From: Sphingomonadales bacterium 32-65-25
Lineage (GTDB): Bacteria; Pseudomonadota; Alphaproteobacteria; Sphingomonadales; Sphingomonadaceae
Reading direction: 5' to 3'
NCBI GenBank assembly: GCA_002280855.1
Contig: NCEU01000001.1
Coordinates: forward strand, 558,001-622,000
DNA length: 64,000 nt
In this document: positions 25,624-36,949 of the stretch, one piece after another
Layout of the letters: every line of letters begins with the position of its first letter
Numbering within the stretch: position 1 is the first letter of the stretch
Notes under the pieces: model-generated
What the model was told of the DNA's origin: nothing
Databases searched by the model: none
What the model saw: the letters and a program-made list of their open reading frames with translations, nothing else
Translations under genes and position numbers: made by a program

Positions 25624-26117
25624 ATATGCGCGCCCTGATCGTTATTGCCCTGCTCGCCGCCAGCCCGGCTGCGGCCCAACGCTTTGACAGCAACGCCCCC
25701 ATCGATGTCGATGCCGGCCGCATCGACATCGCCGATGATGCCAATGAAGCCATTTTCTCCGGCGCCGTGGTGATCCGCCAGGGCAGCATGACGCTGAACG
25801 CTGATCGCGTGCGCATCACCTATAGCAAGGACAATGCCGGCAGCCCGCAGGTCCAGCGGCTGGACGCGCTGGGCAGCGTGCGGCTGCGGCAGGACATGAT
25901 GCGCGCCACGTCAAACAGCGGCGTGTACGACGTCAATCGCAAGCTGGTGACGCTCATCGGCAATGTGAAGCTGGATCGCGGCACCGATCATCTCGAAGGC
26001 GCCCGCGTGGTGTGGAATCTCGCCACCCGCACCACCAGCTTCGACGCGCGCACCGCCAGCAATCCCGGCGGCCGCGTGACCGGCCGCTTCACCGTTCCGC
26101 AGAAGAAGCAGCCGTAA
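25620..26117 (+). CDS. lptA: LPS transport periplasmic protein LptA
   Basis: A 165-aa OstA/LptA protein. The signal peptide (MNMRALIVIALLAASPAAA) precedes a beta-jellyroll with the family pattern PIDVDAGRIDI, then SGAVVIRQGSMTLNADRVRITY (about 45-65). It forms the periplasmic bridge carrying LPS to LptD. The start overlaps lptC. Its 3' end overlaps the convergent hydrolase by 29 bp. The gene context (RNase D, lptC, lptA) is common in alphaproteobacteria. Confidence 0.9.
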   Translation: MNMRALIVIALLAASPAAAQRFDSNAPIDVDAGRIDIADDANEAIFSGAVVIRQGSMTLNADRVRITYSKDNAGSPQVQRLDALGSVRLRQDMMRATSNSGVYDVNRKLVTLIGNVKLDRGTDHLEGARVVWNLATRTTSFDARTASNPGGRVTGRFTVPQKKQP

Positions 26118-26964
26118 CCCGTTCGATTGCAGCGCATACCCGTTCGGGGCGCTCCAGCGGCAGGAAGTGGGTGGTGCCGGGGAGACGCTCTGCGTTCAGG
26201 CATGAAGGGTGCGCCGCAAACGCCGCCAGTTCGACATCGCGCACGGTTGATCCATGCTCGCCTGCCAGCAGGACGAACGGGCAGCGCACTTGCGCCAGCG
26301 CCGGTTCGACATTGGGCGACACGGCGCGGAAGGTGGCCGATTCAAACGCCGGGGTGCAGGCCAGTTCCACGCCTTCGTCCGTCTCCAGCAATCCGCCAGA
26401 CAGATAGGCATCAAGATCGGCATCGCTCCACGTCTTGAACACGCCGCGGCCATGGTAAGCCGCGCGGGCATCGGCACGGCTGGGGAACATCCCGCGCCGC
26501 CGGGCCGCCTGATCGGCCATCGGATTGGGGATGATGGCGCCTGCCCGCACCTCCCGCGCCACATCGAACGGCAGCATCGGCGGATCGAGCAGCACCAGCC
26601 CCGCGACACGTTCCGGACGCATCGCAGCTGCCAGCAGCGACACGGTCGCGCCCATCGAGTGGCCGGCCAGGATCCAGGCGCTGCCGCTGTCGATAATGTC
26701 CAGCAACTGGCCCAGATCCTGCGCGAAATCCTCCCAACTGGTCAGGTGCGCCGGATCACGGTCCAGCGCGGTGAAGCCATGCCCGCGCGCATCGCTGATG
26801 GTAATGGCAAAGCGATCCGCCAAAGGCGCCAGCATCGCTTCATACAGTTGCGCGTTCATGCCGGTGGCGTGGGCAAAGTGCAGGCGTGGGGCAGCGGAAT
26901 CCCTTGGCCCGGCTTGCAGCGCGGACACCGGCCCGGCCGGGGTAGCAATCAAAATGCGATCCAT
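26089..26964 (-). CDS. alpha/beta hydrolase
   Basis: A 291-aa cytoplasmic alpha/beta-fold hydrolase without signal peptide. The nucleophile elbow is GHSMG (Ser about 101). Earlier DARGHG (about 58-63) is typical of the esterase/epoxide-hydrolase group. The acid is probably in LLAGEHG-STVRD and the base is His in PGTTHFLPLE near the end. The substrate is unknown. Its last 29 bases overlap the convergent lptA end. Confidence 0.85.
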   Translation of the reverse strand: MDRILIATPAGPVSALQAGPRDSAAPRLHFAHATGMNAQLYEAMLAPLADRFAITISDARGHGFTALDRDPAHLTSWEDFAQDLGQLLDIIDSGSAWILAGHSMGATVSLLAAAMRPERVAGLVLLDPPMLPFDVAREVRAGAIIPNPMADQAARRRGMFPSRADARAAYHGRGVFKTWSDADLDAYLSGGLLETDEGVELACTPAFESATFRAVSPNVEPALAQVRCPFVLLAGEHGSTVRDVELAAFAAHPSCLNAERLPGTTHFLPLERPERVCAAIERVTAASSAER

Positions 26965-27020
26965 GCCTGCCCGATAGCAGGCCAGATCAATGCGAACAGC
27001 CTGCTGACTGACGCAGGGTC

Positions 27021-27719
27021 TCAGGCAGCAACCGGCCGGCGGCGGCGCATCAGGCCACCTACGGCGCTGAAGCCCAGGGTGAGCATCGCCCAGCTGGCCG
27101 GTTCGGGCACGCCGTTGACGATGGACCGGGTGGACAGCGAGATATCGTCCACCGCGAAATCATTGCCCGCCCGCACGGTGTTGGCATTGATCAGCGACAG
27201 TTGCACTGATGTGGCCGCACCGCTGTTGAAATTGGTCGAAAGGCCGAACCAGGTGCCAGCCTGGTTTGCCGGAATGGTCAGGGTGGCCAGATCGGTCGCC
27301 GCGCCGCCGTTCAGCGAAATGCGGAAGGTGAAATTGGGATCGCTGTTGCCGGGCAAGACAAAGCTGCAGCACACGTTCATGGCGAACGCTTCAAAGAAAT
27401 AATTCGTGTTGGCGCTGATGGCGATCGTCGACGATTGCCACACGATATCCCCCAGATTGGGAGCGCCATTGCCCACATACATCAGCCCGGTGCCGCTGGT
27501 GTGATCACCGCGCGACAGGAAAGCGCTGTTCCACGGAAACGGATTGGAGCGGACGGTATATTGGCCTTCAGTGCTGTTGCCACCTGGGGTGTAGGCATAG
27601 GCCGAGGTAAAGCCGGTGTTGCCCGCCTCAAAATCGCCATTGGTGACGAGGTTCGCCGCTGCCGCCGGCAGCGCGCCCAAGGCGGCGGCCGCAACCGCCA
27701 GACTTGTCAGAATTCGCAT
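27021..27719 (-). CDS. PEP-CTERM sorting-domain protein
   Basis: A 232-aa exported protein. The signal peptide ends near PAAAAN (about 22). The body resembles carbohydrate-binding-like beta-sandwich proteins (NLVTNGDFEAG at the start, a common opening for this group). The C-terminus has the signal VPEPASWAML, a hydrophobic helix and a basic RRRR tail. Exosortase/EpsH systems cut and anchor such proteins at the envelope. No exosortase is in this window. ATG 27719 with a GGGGGA ribosome site is preferred over an in-frame TTG one codon earlier. The 144 bp upstream up to the mtnP stop holds nothing else I recognise. Confidence 0.88.
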   Translation of the reverse strand: MRILTSLAVAAAALGALPAAAANLVTNGDFEAGNTGFTSAYAYTPGGNSTEGQYTVRSNPFPWNSAFLSRGDHTSGTGLMYVGNGAPNLGDIVWQSSTIAISANTNYFFEAFAMNVCCSFVLPGNSDPNFTFRISLNGGAATDLATLTIPANQAGTWFGLSTNFNSGAATSVQLSLINANTVRAGNDFAVDDISLSTRSIVNGVPEPASWAMLTLGFSAVGGLMRRRRPVAA

Positions 27720-27863
27720 CAACCATCCCCCGCATGAGCCACAATATTAACGAGAGAATAACCTTTCGTTCAGTGTTTGACCATGTGAATTTACGCAAAG
27801 CCAAACGCGCGCGCTTGCCCCAATCGGGCAGCAAACGCTTTGTGATTGGTTACAGCGACTTAC

Positions 27864-28732
27864 TCAGCTGCCGGCATGCGCCAGCCACCGCCTCAGCATG
27901 GCGCTGTTCTTGGCCAGCATCGCCGGATCACGCGCATCAGGCGCGGTCATGATGGCGGTATCGAGCACCGTATCGATCGGGCTGGCTGCCCTTGATTCGG
28001 GCAGGCTGGCGCAGAGTTTCACGATCATCGCTCGGGCCATCGCCGCGTTGCCGTGCATCACCGCCATGATGTCGGTCACATCCACATCCGCGCCATCGTG
28101 CCAGCAGTCGAAATCCGTCACCATGGCGACCAGCGCGTAGGGCAGTTCCGCCTCGCGCGCCAATTTGGCTTCCGGCATCGCCGTCATGCCGACCAGATCG
28201 CAACCCCAAGCCTGGTGCAGCCGGCTTTCGGCGCGGGTGGAAAAGGCCGGGCCTTCCATCGCCAGATAGATGGCACCGCGATGCACCGTGCCGCCAACCG
28301 CCGCCACTGCATCGGCCGCCAGCGCGGAAAGCCGCGGGCAAACCGGATCGGCCATCGGCACATGCGCCACCAGCCCGGTTTCGAAGAAGGTCGAAGGCCG
28401 GCCCTTGGTGCGGTCGATGAACTGGTCCACCACCACGAAATTGCCCGGCGCCATGGCGGCATTCAGCGAGCCAACCGCCGACACCGCCAGCACATCGGTG
28501 CAACCCAGCCGCTTCAGCGCATCGATATTGGCGCGGACGTTCAGTTGGTGGGGCGGGATGCGGTGGCCGCGGCCGTGGCGAGGCAGGAAACACACGTCGA
28601 TGCCGGCAATGCGGCCGGTCAGGATCGCATCAGATGGTTCGCCCCAAGGTGACTCCACGCTGACCCAGCGCGCATCCTCCAACCCGTCGATGGCATAGAG
28701 GCCGGAGCCGCCGATGATGCCGATCTTCCAGG

Positions 28733-28736
<4 letters not shown>
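27864..28736 (-). CDS. mtnP: S-methyl-5'-thioadenosine phosphorylase
   Basis: A 290-aa purine phosphorylase that cleaves methylthioadenosine to adenine and methylthioribose-1-phosphate in methionine salvage. Visible are the N-terminal GIIGGSGLY, FLPRHGRGH (about 50-58), NVRANIDAL, a central EGPAFSTRAE and the C-terminal TDFDCWH. These give the MTAP rather than the PNP pattern. It overlaps the start of the adjacent D-threonine-aldolase-like gene by 4 bp, so the two are coupled. No other mtn genes are present here. Confidence 0.94.
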
Positions 28737-30871
<2,135 letters not shown>

Positions 30872-30880
30872 GCCGGCCCC

Positions 30881-32134
30881 TCAACCCTCCTTCGTCTCGC
30901 CCTTCTCCGGCACGAGCCTATAACGCGCCACCAGTTTCCACACGTGCGGCGGGATCATGTTCTTCATCATTGCAGGCGCTTCACGGCGCAGGTGCAAGAT
31001 CGTCTCGATCGCCTTCATCTCGACGCGCGTGCGGGCGAACTCCTTGCCCTTGGGGCCAACCAGCGGCATCAATTTGCCCACGATCGGCCGCACCCATTTC
31101 GGCATGCGGCGCAAGGGCAGGCCGCCCGCCGCACGCTCGGTATTGGCCATGAAACCCTTCACCGGTCCGGCGCGCTTTGAGCCATCGAGCTTGCCGTTGT
31201 CGTCTGGCTCCTGCAGCGCCACCTCGTCGCCCAGCAGACCAAGCAGCTCCGCGCCGCGATCATTGCGGATCAGCAGCCATTGTTCGCCGGTGCCGCCCAT
31301 ATACCCCACGGTGATATCGGCCAGGCTGTTGGTGTAATCCACGCAGGTGCGGCAGGTGAGCGGGAAAAAATCCGGCCGCAGATCAGACAATGGCAACATC
31401 AGGAACGGCACTTCCTTGCGCTTGCCATCGTCGAACCGCAGCTCGACATGATAATTGGCCTTGAATTCCAGATAGGTGATGCTGTCCGGCTGGTCAGACA
31501 GCAGCGCCAGGAATTCGTGGAAATTCTCGGTCGTCGTGTTGTCGCTGCACGGCGTGCCGATCACGTAGATGCGCTCGAACCCCAGCTTGGCCTCCAGCCG
31601 GCGCAGCGCGTGGATCTGGCAGGGGATGCCGATGATGCCGATGCGCTTGAACCCGGCGGCGCGCGCCGGTTCCAGCAGCGCCAGCAGCGGCGCATAGCCC
31701 ATCCGCATGCCGCGCACCTGGGCCATGGCTTCGGCCTTCGTCACCATTACCGGCCGCGGCTTCCACTTGTCGTCGGGGTCAGGCGCCATGGTCAGCACGG
31801 CTTCCACCGCGCCGGTTTCCAGCAACCGCTCGCCCAGCCGGCTGGTGATGCCGGTCCATTGCGCGCCCTCGCTCGGCTGTTTCAGCCGGGCTTTCGCCAT
31901 GCGCTGGAACGGGCCGAAGAACAATTCATCGGGCCGGCTCTCATCGCGGGCGCGGCCATGGACCTGCGCTTCCATCGCGGCATAATCCGGTTTGATGAAC
32001 TGGCAGGCGGTGCCGCAATCGGTGGGCGTGGACGTGCGCGACACGCCGCAATCGGTGCACAGCCCGCGCGGGGCAGCGGGCGCAAATTCAGGCGCGATCA
32101 GGCCGGTTTCAGTCACTTGTATCCCCACGATCAT
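30881..32134 (-). CDS. bciB: BciB-type 8-vinyl reductase (F420-hydrogenase beta-like)
   Basis: A 417-aa iron-sulfur flavoprotein of the FrhB/coenzyme F420 hydrogenase beta-subunit family. N-terminal cysteines CTDCG and CGTAC (about 26, 29, 40, 44), plus GIPCQIH, GTPC and CRTCVDY, supply two [4Fe-4S] sites. The whole-length pattern is that of BciB, which reduces the 8-vinyl group of divinyl (proto)chlorophyllide with ferredoxin. ATG 32134 is chosen because the longer frame runs into the AttH gene and a GGGG ribosome site lies just upstream. It is 38 bp downstream of AttH on the same strand and convergent with LPOR. Assignment by family and neighbour is strong; activity is inferred. Confidence 0.87.
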   Translation of the reverse strand: MIVGIQVTETGLIAPEFAPAAPRGLCTDCGVSRTSTPTDCGTACQFIKPDYAAMEAQVHGRARDESRPDELFFGPFQRMAKARLKQPSEGAQWTGITSRLGERLLETGAVEAVLTMAPDPDDKWKPRPVMVTKAEAMAQVRGMRMGYAPLLALLEPARAAGFKRIGIIGIPCQIHALRRLEAKLGFERIYVIGTPCSDNTTTENFHEFLALLSDQPDSITYLEFKANYHVELRFDDGKRKEVPFLMLPLSDLRPDFFPLTCRTCVDYTNSLADITVGYMGGTGEQWLLIRNDRGAELLGLLGDEVALQEPDDNGKLDGSKRAGPVKGFMANTERAAGGLPLRRMPKWVRPIVGKLMPLVGPKGKEFARTRVEMKAIETILHLRREAPAMMKNMIPPHVWKLVARYRLVPEKGETKEG

Positions 32135-32172
32135 CGGCACCCCTGCCTGTTCGGCTGTTAGCGCCTGAAAGC

Positions 32173-33207
32173 TCACATCCGCAAGGGCGCTGCATACCCC
32201 GTCAATTCCAGATAGCCGCGCCCGCCCGGCACAGTGACCGCGCCTTCCCAATAGACCGGCCCGCCACTCATCCGGCTGTCCAGCTCCTGGTCCGCCATCA
32301 TCGGCACCACCGGCAGCTCGCGCCATGCCCCACCGACCCGCAGTGCCACCATCGGCCGCACCGGCCAGCGCGCCTTGCTGCGCGGGGATTGCCACCAGCC
32401 GCCAGCCTGCCAACGCACGTCCTCCGGCTTCAGTACGGTCAGCACGCCGGCCTTGCTGCGATGGCTGCCGCCGGCCCACAGCGCGCCGCCCTTCCCATCC
32501 CGCATCCGAAATAGCGTGACGGCGCTGCCATCATCCATGTTGAGGCCCAGCCAGTCCCAACCGACCGCGCGGGGGTTCATCAGCGTGCTCGACCATTCGC
32601 GGTCCAGCCAGGCCGTGCCGGTCACCGCCTGCCCGTCCAACCGCCCGGCCACCGCCAGATGCGGCCAGCTGTAATAATGGCTGGCCTCGCCCACGCCCGG
32701 CCCCTTGCGGCTGAGGCCGGCTTCGCCTTGCAGGATCACGGGCTGCGTTGGCGTGAAGGCCAGATCGAAGGCAAAGCCATCCCCGGCCAGCTTGGCATGC
32801 AGTCGGCCATCCTTGCCGCGCCACAGCCGCCAATCGTCCAGCGTCACGTCCATGTCGCCCACCCGTGCATTCGCCAGGCCAAAACCGGCGCGGGCGATGC
32901 GGGCGGCGTGGCGCAGCTTGCCGTGCGCCGGATCGGCGAGCGCCGCATGGGCAAAGATCACCTGGCGCGGCACAAAGGCCGAAGGGTTTGCCGTGTCGAT
33001 ATCCGGCCGCGTGCGGAAGAAGGTGATCTGGAACCCCTTCTTCCCCTGCGGCGTGTTCAGCCAGCCGGTGACATACCACCATTCGGTACGGAAATCGGGA
33101 TGCGCGCCATGATCGGCGGGGAAACGAAGCGGCACGCCCGGCCGCACCGGCGCGAACGTGGCGGCCAGCAACAACGGCAGCATCAACAACAAGGCCAACC
33201 GCCGCAT
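32173..33207 (-). CDS. lipocalin-like AttH/CrtC-domain protein
   Basis: A 344-aa exported protein with an N-terminal signal or lipid anchor (MRRLALLLMLPLLLA). Two lipocalin-like halves follow, with the typical HPDFRTEWWYVTG (about 35-47), SHYYSWPHL, WLDREWSS and a C-terminal Y-x-E-G segment. Automatic pipelines often name these carotenoid 1,2-hydratase. The ABC partners upstream point to the Att (attEFGH) transport group instead, where AttH may carry a lipid-like ligand. The start overlaps the FtsX permease stop by 1 bp. It is followed by bciB on the same strand. Confidence 0.83.
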   Translation of the reverse strand: MRRLALLLMLPLLLAATFAPVRPGVPLRFPADHGAHPDFRTEWWYVTGWLNTPQGKKGFQITFFRTRPDIDTANPSAFVPRQVIFAHAALADPAHGKLRHAARIARAGFGLANARVGDMDVTLDDWRLWRGKDGRLHAKLAGDGFAFDLAFTPTQPVILQGEAGLSRKGPGVGEASHYYSWPHLAVAGRLDGQAVTGTAWLDREWSSTLMNPRAVGWDWLGLNMDDGSAVTLFRMRDGKGGALWAGGSHRSKAGVLTVLKPEDVRWQAGGWWQSPRSKARWPVRPMVALRVGGAWRELPVVPMMADQELDSRMSGGPVYWEGAVTVPGGRGYLELTGYAAPLRM

Positions 33208-35747
33208 CACCAATCCGCCCGCACCGCCAGCAGGGCACGTTTGCCCAGCGCCCGCCGCCCGGCCACCACCGCCGTGCCACCCGCGCACGCCACCAATGCC
33301 GCCACCAGCCCGGCCAGCAGCGGCCACGGCAGCGCCAGATCCATCGTCCAGTGGAAGCTCTGCGGGTTGACGACGCGCACCAGCACCAGCGCCATCACCA
33401 ACCCCAGCGACAGGCCGGAAAGCGCCCCGATCAGGCCCAGCCCGGCGCCTTCCAGCCCCAGCATCTGCAAGATCTGCCGGCGCGGCACGCCCACGTGGCG
33501 CAACATGCCGAACTCGCGCATCCGCGCCAGCACCTGCGCCGAAAAGCTGGTCGCTACCCCAATGAGCCCGATGATGATGGCAATGGCTTCCAACGCATAG
33601 GTAACGGCGAAACTGCGATCGAAAATGGTCAGCGCCACGGCCCGCATCTCCGCCGGGCGACCGAACTGGGCCTGGCCCTGCACGGCTGCTGGCAACGCCG
33701 CTTGCAATGCCTCCTGCACTGCGCGCGCGTCGGCACCGGGCTTCAGATCAAAGGCGGCTTCCGTCGCAGTGGCATCGCCGGTGAAGCGGCGATAGTCCTC
33801 AAGCGGCACGACAATTGCTCCCCATTGCCGGGCATAATCGCGCCAGGTGCCGGCCACGAACAGTCGGCGCGGCACCCCGCCAATCACCAGTTCATGCACC
33901 TCGCCCTGCCGCCAACCATAAAGCCAGGCCAAGGGCTCGGAAATCAGCGCGCGGGTGGTGCCAGGGGGCGTTGGCGCGTCCGTCCCGGCAATCAACGGCA
34001 CCGATGCATGGCCACCGTGGGCCATCACGGCGATCGCCGGCCGTGCCGGATCGATCCGCACCGAAATCACCCGCTGGAACTGCACATGCGCCAGCCCCGG
34101 TACCGCCGCCAGCCGGGCCTGGGCCTGAGGGTCGAGCCCGCCGGCTTCTGCCCCTTCCAGATGCAGGTAAAGATCAGACGGCAGCGCCGCGACCAGCCAA
34201 TCATCCACGCTTTGCCGGAAACTGGCGACCATCACCGCCATCGCCACCATCAGCGCAGTGGACGCCACAATCCCGGACAGCGCCAGCCCGGCGGCCTGCG
34301 GCACACCCCACAGCCGCCGCACCGCCAGATCGAGCGGCAACCATGTGGCTCCCCGCCGAGCCAGCGGTGCCAGCAACAGCCGCGCCAGCGCCGGCATCAA
34401 CGCCACGCCACCAGCCAGCAGCAACGCCATCGCGGCATAGCCGAGCAACGGCAGCCCAAAGATCGGTGGCCCCAACGCTGCAAGGCCACCGGCGGCCAGC
34501 AAGACAAGGCTGGGCCAGGCCCGCGGCGCTTTGGCCGGATCGGGCGCATCGCCCAGGCCCTTCAACGCCTGCGCCGGGGCGGTGCGCGCCGCCGCCAACG
34601 CCGGCGATATGCTGCCGGCCAGTGCCGTTACCAGCCCCAGCCCGCCAAACAGCAGCGCCGCCGGCACATCAAAGCCCAGCCGGGCTTGCGTTCGGCTGAA
34701 ATAGCCGCCGCCCAGATCCCCGCCGAACCGCTCCACAACCAGTGTCGCCAGCCCGTAACCCAGCGCCACGCCGATCACGGCGCCGGCCACACCCAACAGC
34801 AGACCCTCCGATAACAACTGCCGCACCAGCCCCGCCCGCGGCAGACCCAGCACGGCGAGCAGCGCAAATTGCGGTCGCCGCCGCGCCACGCTGAGCGCCT
34901 GCGCCGACCACACCAGGAAGCCACCGGTGAGCAGCGCAACCAACGCCAGCATGCCCAGATTCACCCGATAGGCGCGGCTCAGCGCATCGGCGCGGCTCGC
35001 CTCGGCCTCCGGCGTTGCCAGCACGGCATCGGCGGGCAACACCGCCTGTACCGCCGCGCGCGCGCCGGCGCCGTCCGCCAGTTTGAGATCAAGCCGGTGC
35101 AGGCGCCCCATCTGGCCAAAGCGCCACTGCGCCTCCGAAATGTCGATCACTGCGATCTGGGCGTCATCGCCCGCTGCCGCCAGCCGTCCCATCACCCTGA
35201 ACTGCGCCTGACGCCCGGCCGCCGTGAGCGTGAAGGCGTCGCCCGGCTGCAACCCGGTGGCACGCTGTAACGCCGGCGAAAGCCAAACGGCATCGCCTTG
35301 CCACGCTGGGCGGCTGCCCACGCCGGACTGGCCCGACCGCGACAGGCCCACGAGCCCCGGCGTCACGCTCATCGCCCGCAGCGGATCAAGCCCGATCAGC
35401 GTGAACCGGCCGCCTTTTGCGCTCGATCCCGGCCGCGCCAGCTTGCCCCAGCTGGCGGTCAATTCCACCACCGGGCTGATCGCCTGCACTGCGGGCAACC
35501 GCGCCAGCTTGGGATAAAGCCCCTCATCCAGCCCGGCCGCTGATCGTGCCCGCACCGCCACATCAGCCCGGCCCTGCACGCTCGCCACGGCGCGGCCGAA
35601 ACTGGCCAGCGCCGCACTGTTCACCATGTGCACCGCAAAGCCCAGCGCCACGCCAACCGCAATCGCCAGCACGGCCAGGCCCATCCGCACCGGATGCGCG
35701 CGCCATTCGCCAACGATGAGCCAGCGGGTTGGCACCCAGTTTTGCAT
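33207..35747 (-). CDS. FtsX-type ABC transporter permease (AttF-AttG fusion-like)
   Basis: An 846-aa permease with two MacB/FtsX modules. The first has an N-terminal helix (about 20-45), a large extracytoplasmic loop and three helices near 260-390. The second has a helix near 490, another loop and the last three helices near 740-830. A two-module single chain of this kind equals two FtsX permeases fused. It lacks its own ATPase, which is supplied by the upstream gene it overlaps (TGATG at 35747). The substrate is unknown; lipid or hydrophobic-ligand extraction is likely from its AttH partner. Confidence 0.88.
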   Translation of the reverse strand: MQNWVPTRWLIVGEWRAHPVRMGLAVLAIAVGVALGFAVHMVNSAALASFGRAVASVQGRADVAVRARSAAGLDEGLYPKLARLPAVQAISPVVELTASWGKLARPGSSAKGGRFTLIGLDPLRAMSVTPGLVGLSRSGQSGVGSRPAWQGDAVWLSPALQRATGLQPGDAFTLTAAGRQAQFRVMGRLAAAGDDAQIAVIDISEAQWRFGQMGRLHRLDLKLADGAGARAAVQAVLPADAVLATPEAEASRADALSRAYRVNLGMLALVALLTGGFLVWSAQALSVARRRPQFALLAVLGLPRAGLVRQLLSEGLLLGVAGAVIGVALGYGLATLVVERFGGDLGGGYFSRTQARLGFDVPAALLFGGLGLVTALAGSISPALAAARTAPAQALKGLGDAPDPAKAPRAWPSLVLLAAGGLAALGPPIFGLPLLGYAAMALLLAGGVALMPALARLLLAPLARRGATWLPLDLAVRRLWGVPQAAGLALSGIVASTALMVAMAVMVASFRQSVDDWLVAALPSDLYLHLEGAEAGGLDPQAQARLAAVPGLAHVQFQRVISVRIDPARPAIAVMAHGGHASVPLIAGTDAPTPPGTTRALISEPLAWLYGWRQGEVHELVIGGVPRRLFVAGTWRDYARQWGAIVVPLEDYRRFTGDATATEAAFDLKPGADARAVQEALQAALPAAVQGQAQFGRPAEMRAVALTIFDRSFAVTYALEAIAIIIGLIGVATSFSAQVLARMREFGMLRHVGVPRRQILQMLGLEGAGLGLIGALSGLSLGLVMALVLVRVVNPQSFHWTMDLALPWPLLAGLVAALVACAGGTAVVAGRRALGKRALLAVRADW

Positions 35748-36463
35748 CAAGCCGGAACGAGGCCGCTGGCCGAAAGCCGCAACACGCGATCGGCTGCCGC
35801 CGCCACCATCTCGCTGTGGGTGACGATCAGCACCGCCGCCCGGCGATCGCGCGCCTCGCTCAGCAGCAAATCGAGAATTCGGCCGGCGGTTTCGGGATCG
35901 AGATTGCCAGTCGGTTCATCGGCAAGCACCAGTCCGGGCCGATGCACCAGCGCGCGCGCGATGGCCACCCGCTGCAATTCCCCGCCCGACAGCACCGCCG
36001 GCCAGTCGCCGCCGCGCCCGGCCAGGCCCACTTCAGCCAAAGTCGCCTCGGCTCGGGCCAGCGCATCGGCCGCATTCATCCCCGCCAGCAGACACGGCAG
36101 CGCCACGTTGCGCGCCAGGCTCAGGTGCGGCAGCACATGGAAGGCCTGGAACACGAAACCCAGCGCCGATGCCCGCAGCTTCGCCCGCTCCGGCTCAGTG
36201 AGCGCCGCCACATTGCGGCCGCCAATCAGCACCTCGCCAGCATCGGCTGCATCCAGCCCGGCAATCACGTTGAGCAGGGTGGATTTTCCCACCCCGGATT
36301 CGCCGGTAATCGCCACCACTTCGCCGGGTGCCAGCGCGATATTCACGCCCGAAAACAGGCTGCGCTGCCCGCCACCGGCCAGCGGCACAGCGCGGGCAAG
36401 TCCGGTGGCTGCCAAAACGGCGGCAACCGCCGCTGGGCCGGCGGTGGGGGTGTCGGGTCGCAT
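35747..36463 (-). CDS. ABC transporter ATP-binding protein, LolD/MacB type
   Basis: A 238-aa ATPase partner of the FtsX permease. Motifs are Walker A GESGVGKST (about 55), a Q-loop in VFQAFHVLP, signature LSGGELQRV (about 158), Walker B LVLADEPTGNLDP and the H-loop VTHS. The DEPTGNLD form is typical of LolD/MacB-type mechanotransmission ABC systems. The stop overlaps the permease start. It is the first gene of the ATPase-permease-lipocalin-bciB unit on the minus strand. Confidence 0.92.
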   Translation of the reverse strand: MRPDTPTAGPAAVAAVLAATGLARAVPLAGGGQRSLFSGVNIALAPGEVVAITGESGVGKSTLLNVIAGLDAADAGEVLIGGRNVAALTEPERAKLRASALGFVFQAFHVLPHLSLARNVALPCLLAGMNAADALARAEATLAEVGLAGRGGDWPAVLSGGELQRVAIARALVHRPGLVLADEPTGNLDPETAGRILDLLLSEARDRRAAVLIVTHSEMVAAAADRVLRLSASGLVPA

Positions 36464-36535
36464 CGGAAGGGCTTTAACCCAGATGCCTGCGAATGTTAGC
36501 CGGGTGTGGCGACGTGCCCTGCCCCGGCCACCACC

Positions 36536-36949
36536 TCACGCCTGCTTGGCGAACAGATTTTCCGGGTGACGCATCGCCTTGAATTCCAGCGCGTTGCCGG
36601 CTGGATCAAAGAGGAAGAACGTGCCCTGCTCACCCGGTTTGCCGGCAAAGCGCACATGCGGTTCCATTTCAAAGGCCAGGCCGGCCTGACGAATGCGGTT
36701 GCCCAGCGTTTCCCAGCCGGCCCAATCCATCACCAGGCCGAAATGCGGCACGGGCACGCTGTCGCCATCAACCGGGTTGCGGTGGATCGCCGATTTCGGC
36801 GCCTTGTGCACCACCAACTGGTGGCCGTGGAAATCGAAATCGATCCAGGTTTCCGAAGACCGGCCTTCGGGGCAGCCCAGCACGGCCCCATAGAATTGGC
36901 GGGCAGCCGCAAGATCATCAACCGGGATAGCAAGGTGGAAGGGATTCAA
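36536..36949 (-). CDS. VOC (glyoxalase/bleomycin-resistance) family protein
   Basis: A 137-aa vicinal-oxygen-chelate fold protein. It starts NPFHLAIPVDDLAAARQFY, with the first metal-type His near residue 5, and contains HQLVVHK, PHFGLV and FFLFDPAGNALEFK with the terminal Glu. The likely start is TTG 36949, which overlaps the upstream DUF1465 stop (TTGA) and has a GGAG site 10 bases earlier. The more distant upstream extension is in the neighbour's sequence. The substrate is unknown. Confidence 0.82.
   Translation of the reverse strand: MNPFHLAIPVDDLAAARQFYGAVLGCPEGRSSETWIDFDFHGHQLVVHKAPKSAIHRNPVDGDSVPVPHFGLVMDWAGWETLGNRIRQAGLAFEMEPHVRFAGKPGEQGTFFLFDPAGNALEFKAMRHPENLFAKQA

Noticed and set aside
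32173..33207. Carotenoid 1,2-hydratase (CrtC) for the lipocalin-like protein
   Set aside because: The upstream overlapping ABC ATPase and FtsX genes match the Att-type transporter group, and the exported N-terminus fits AttH better than the carotenoid enzyme.
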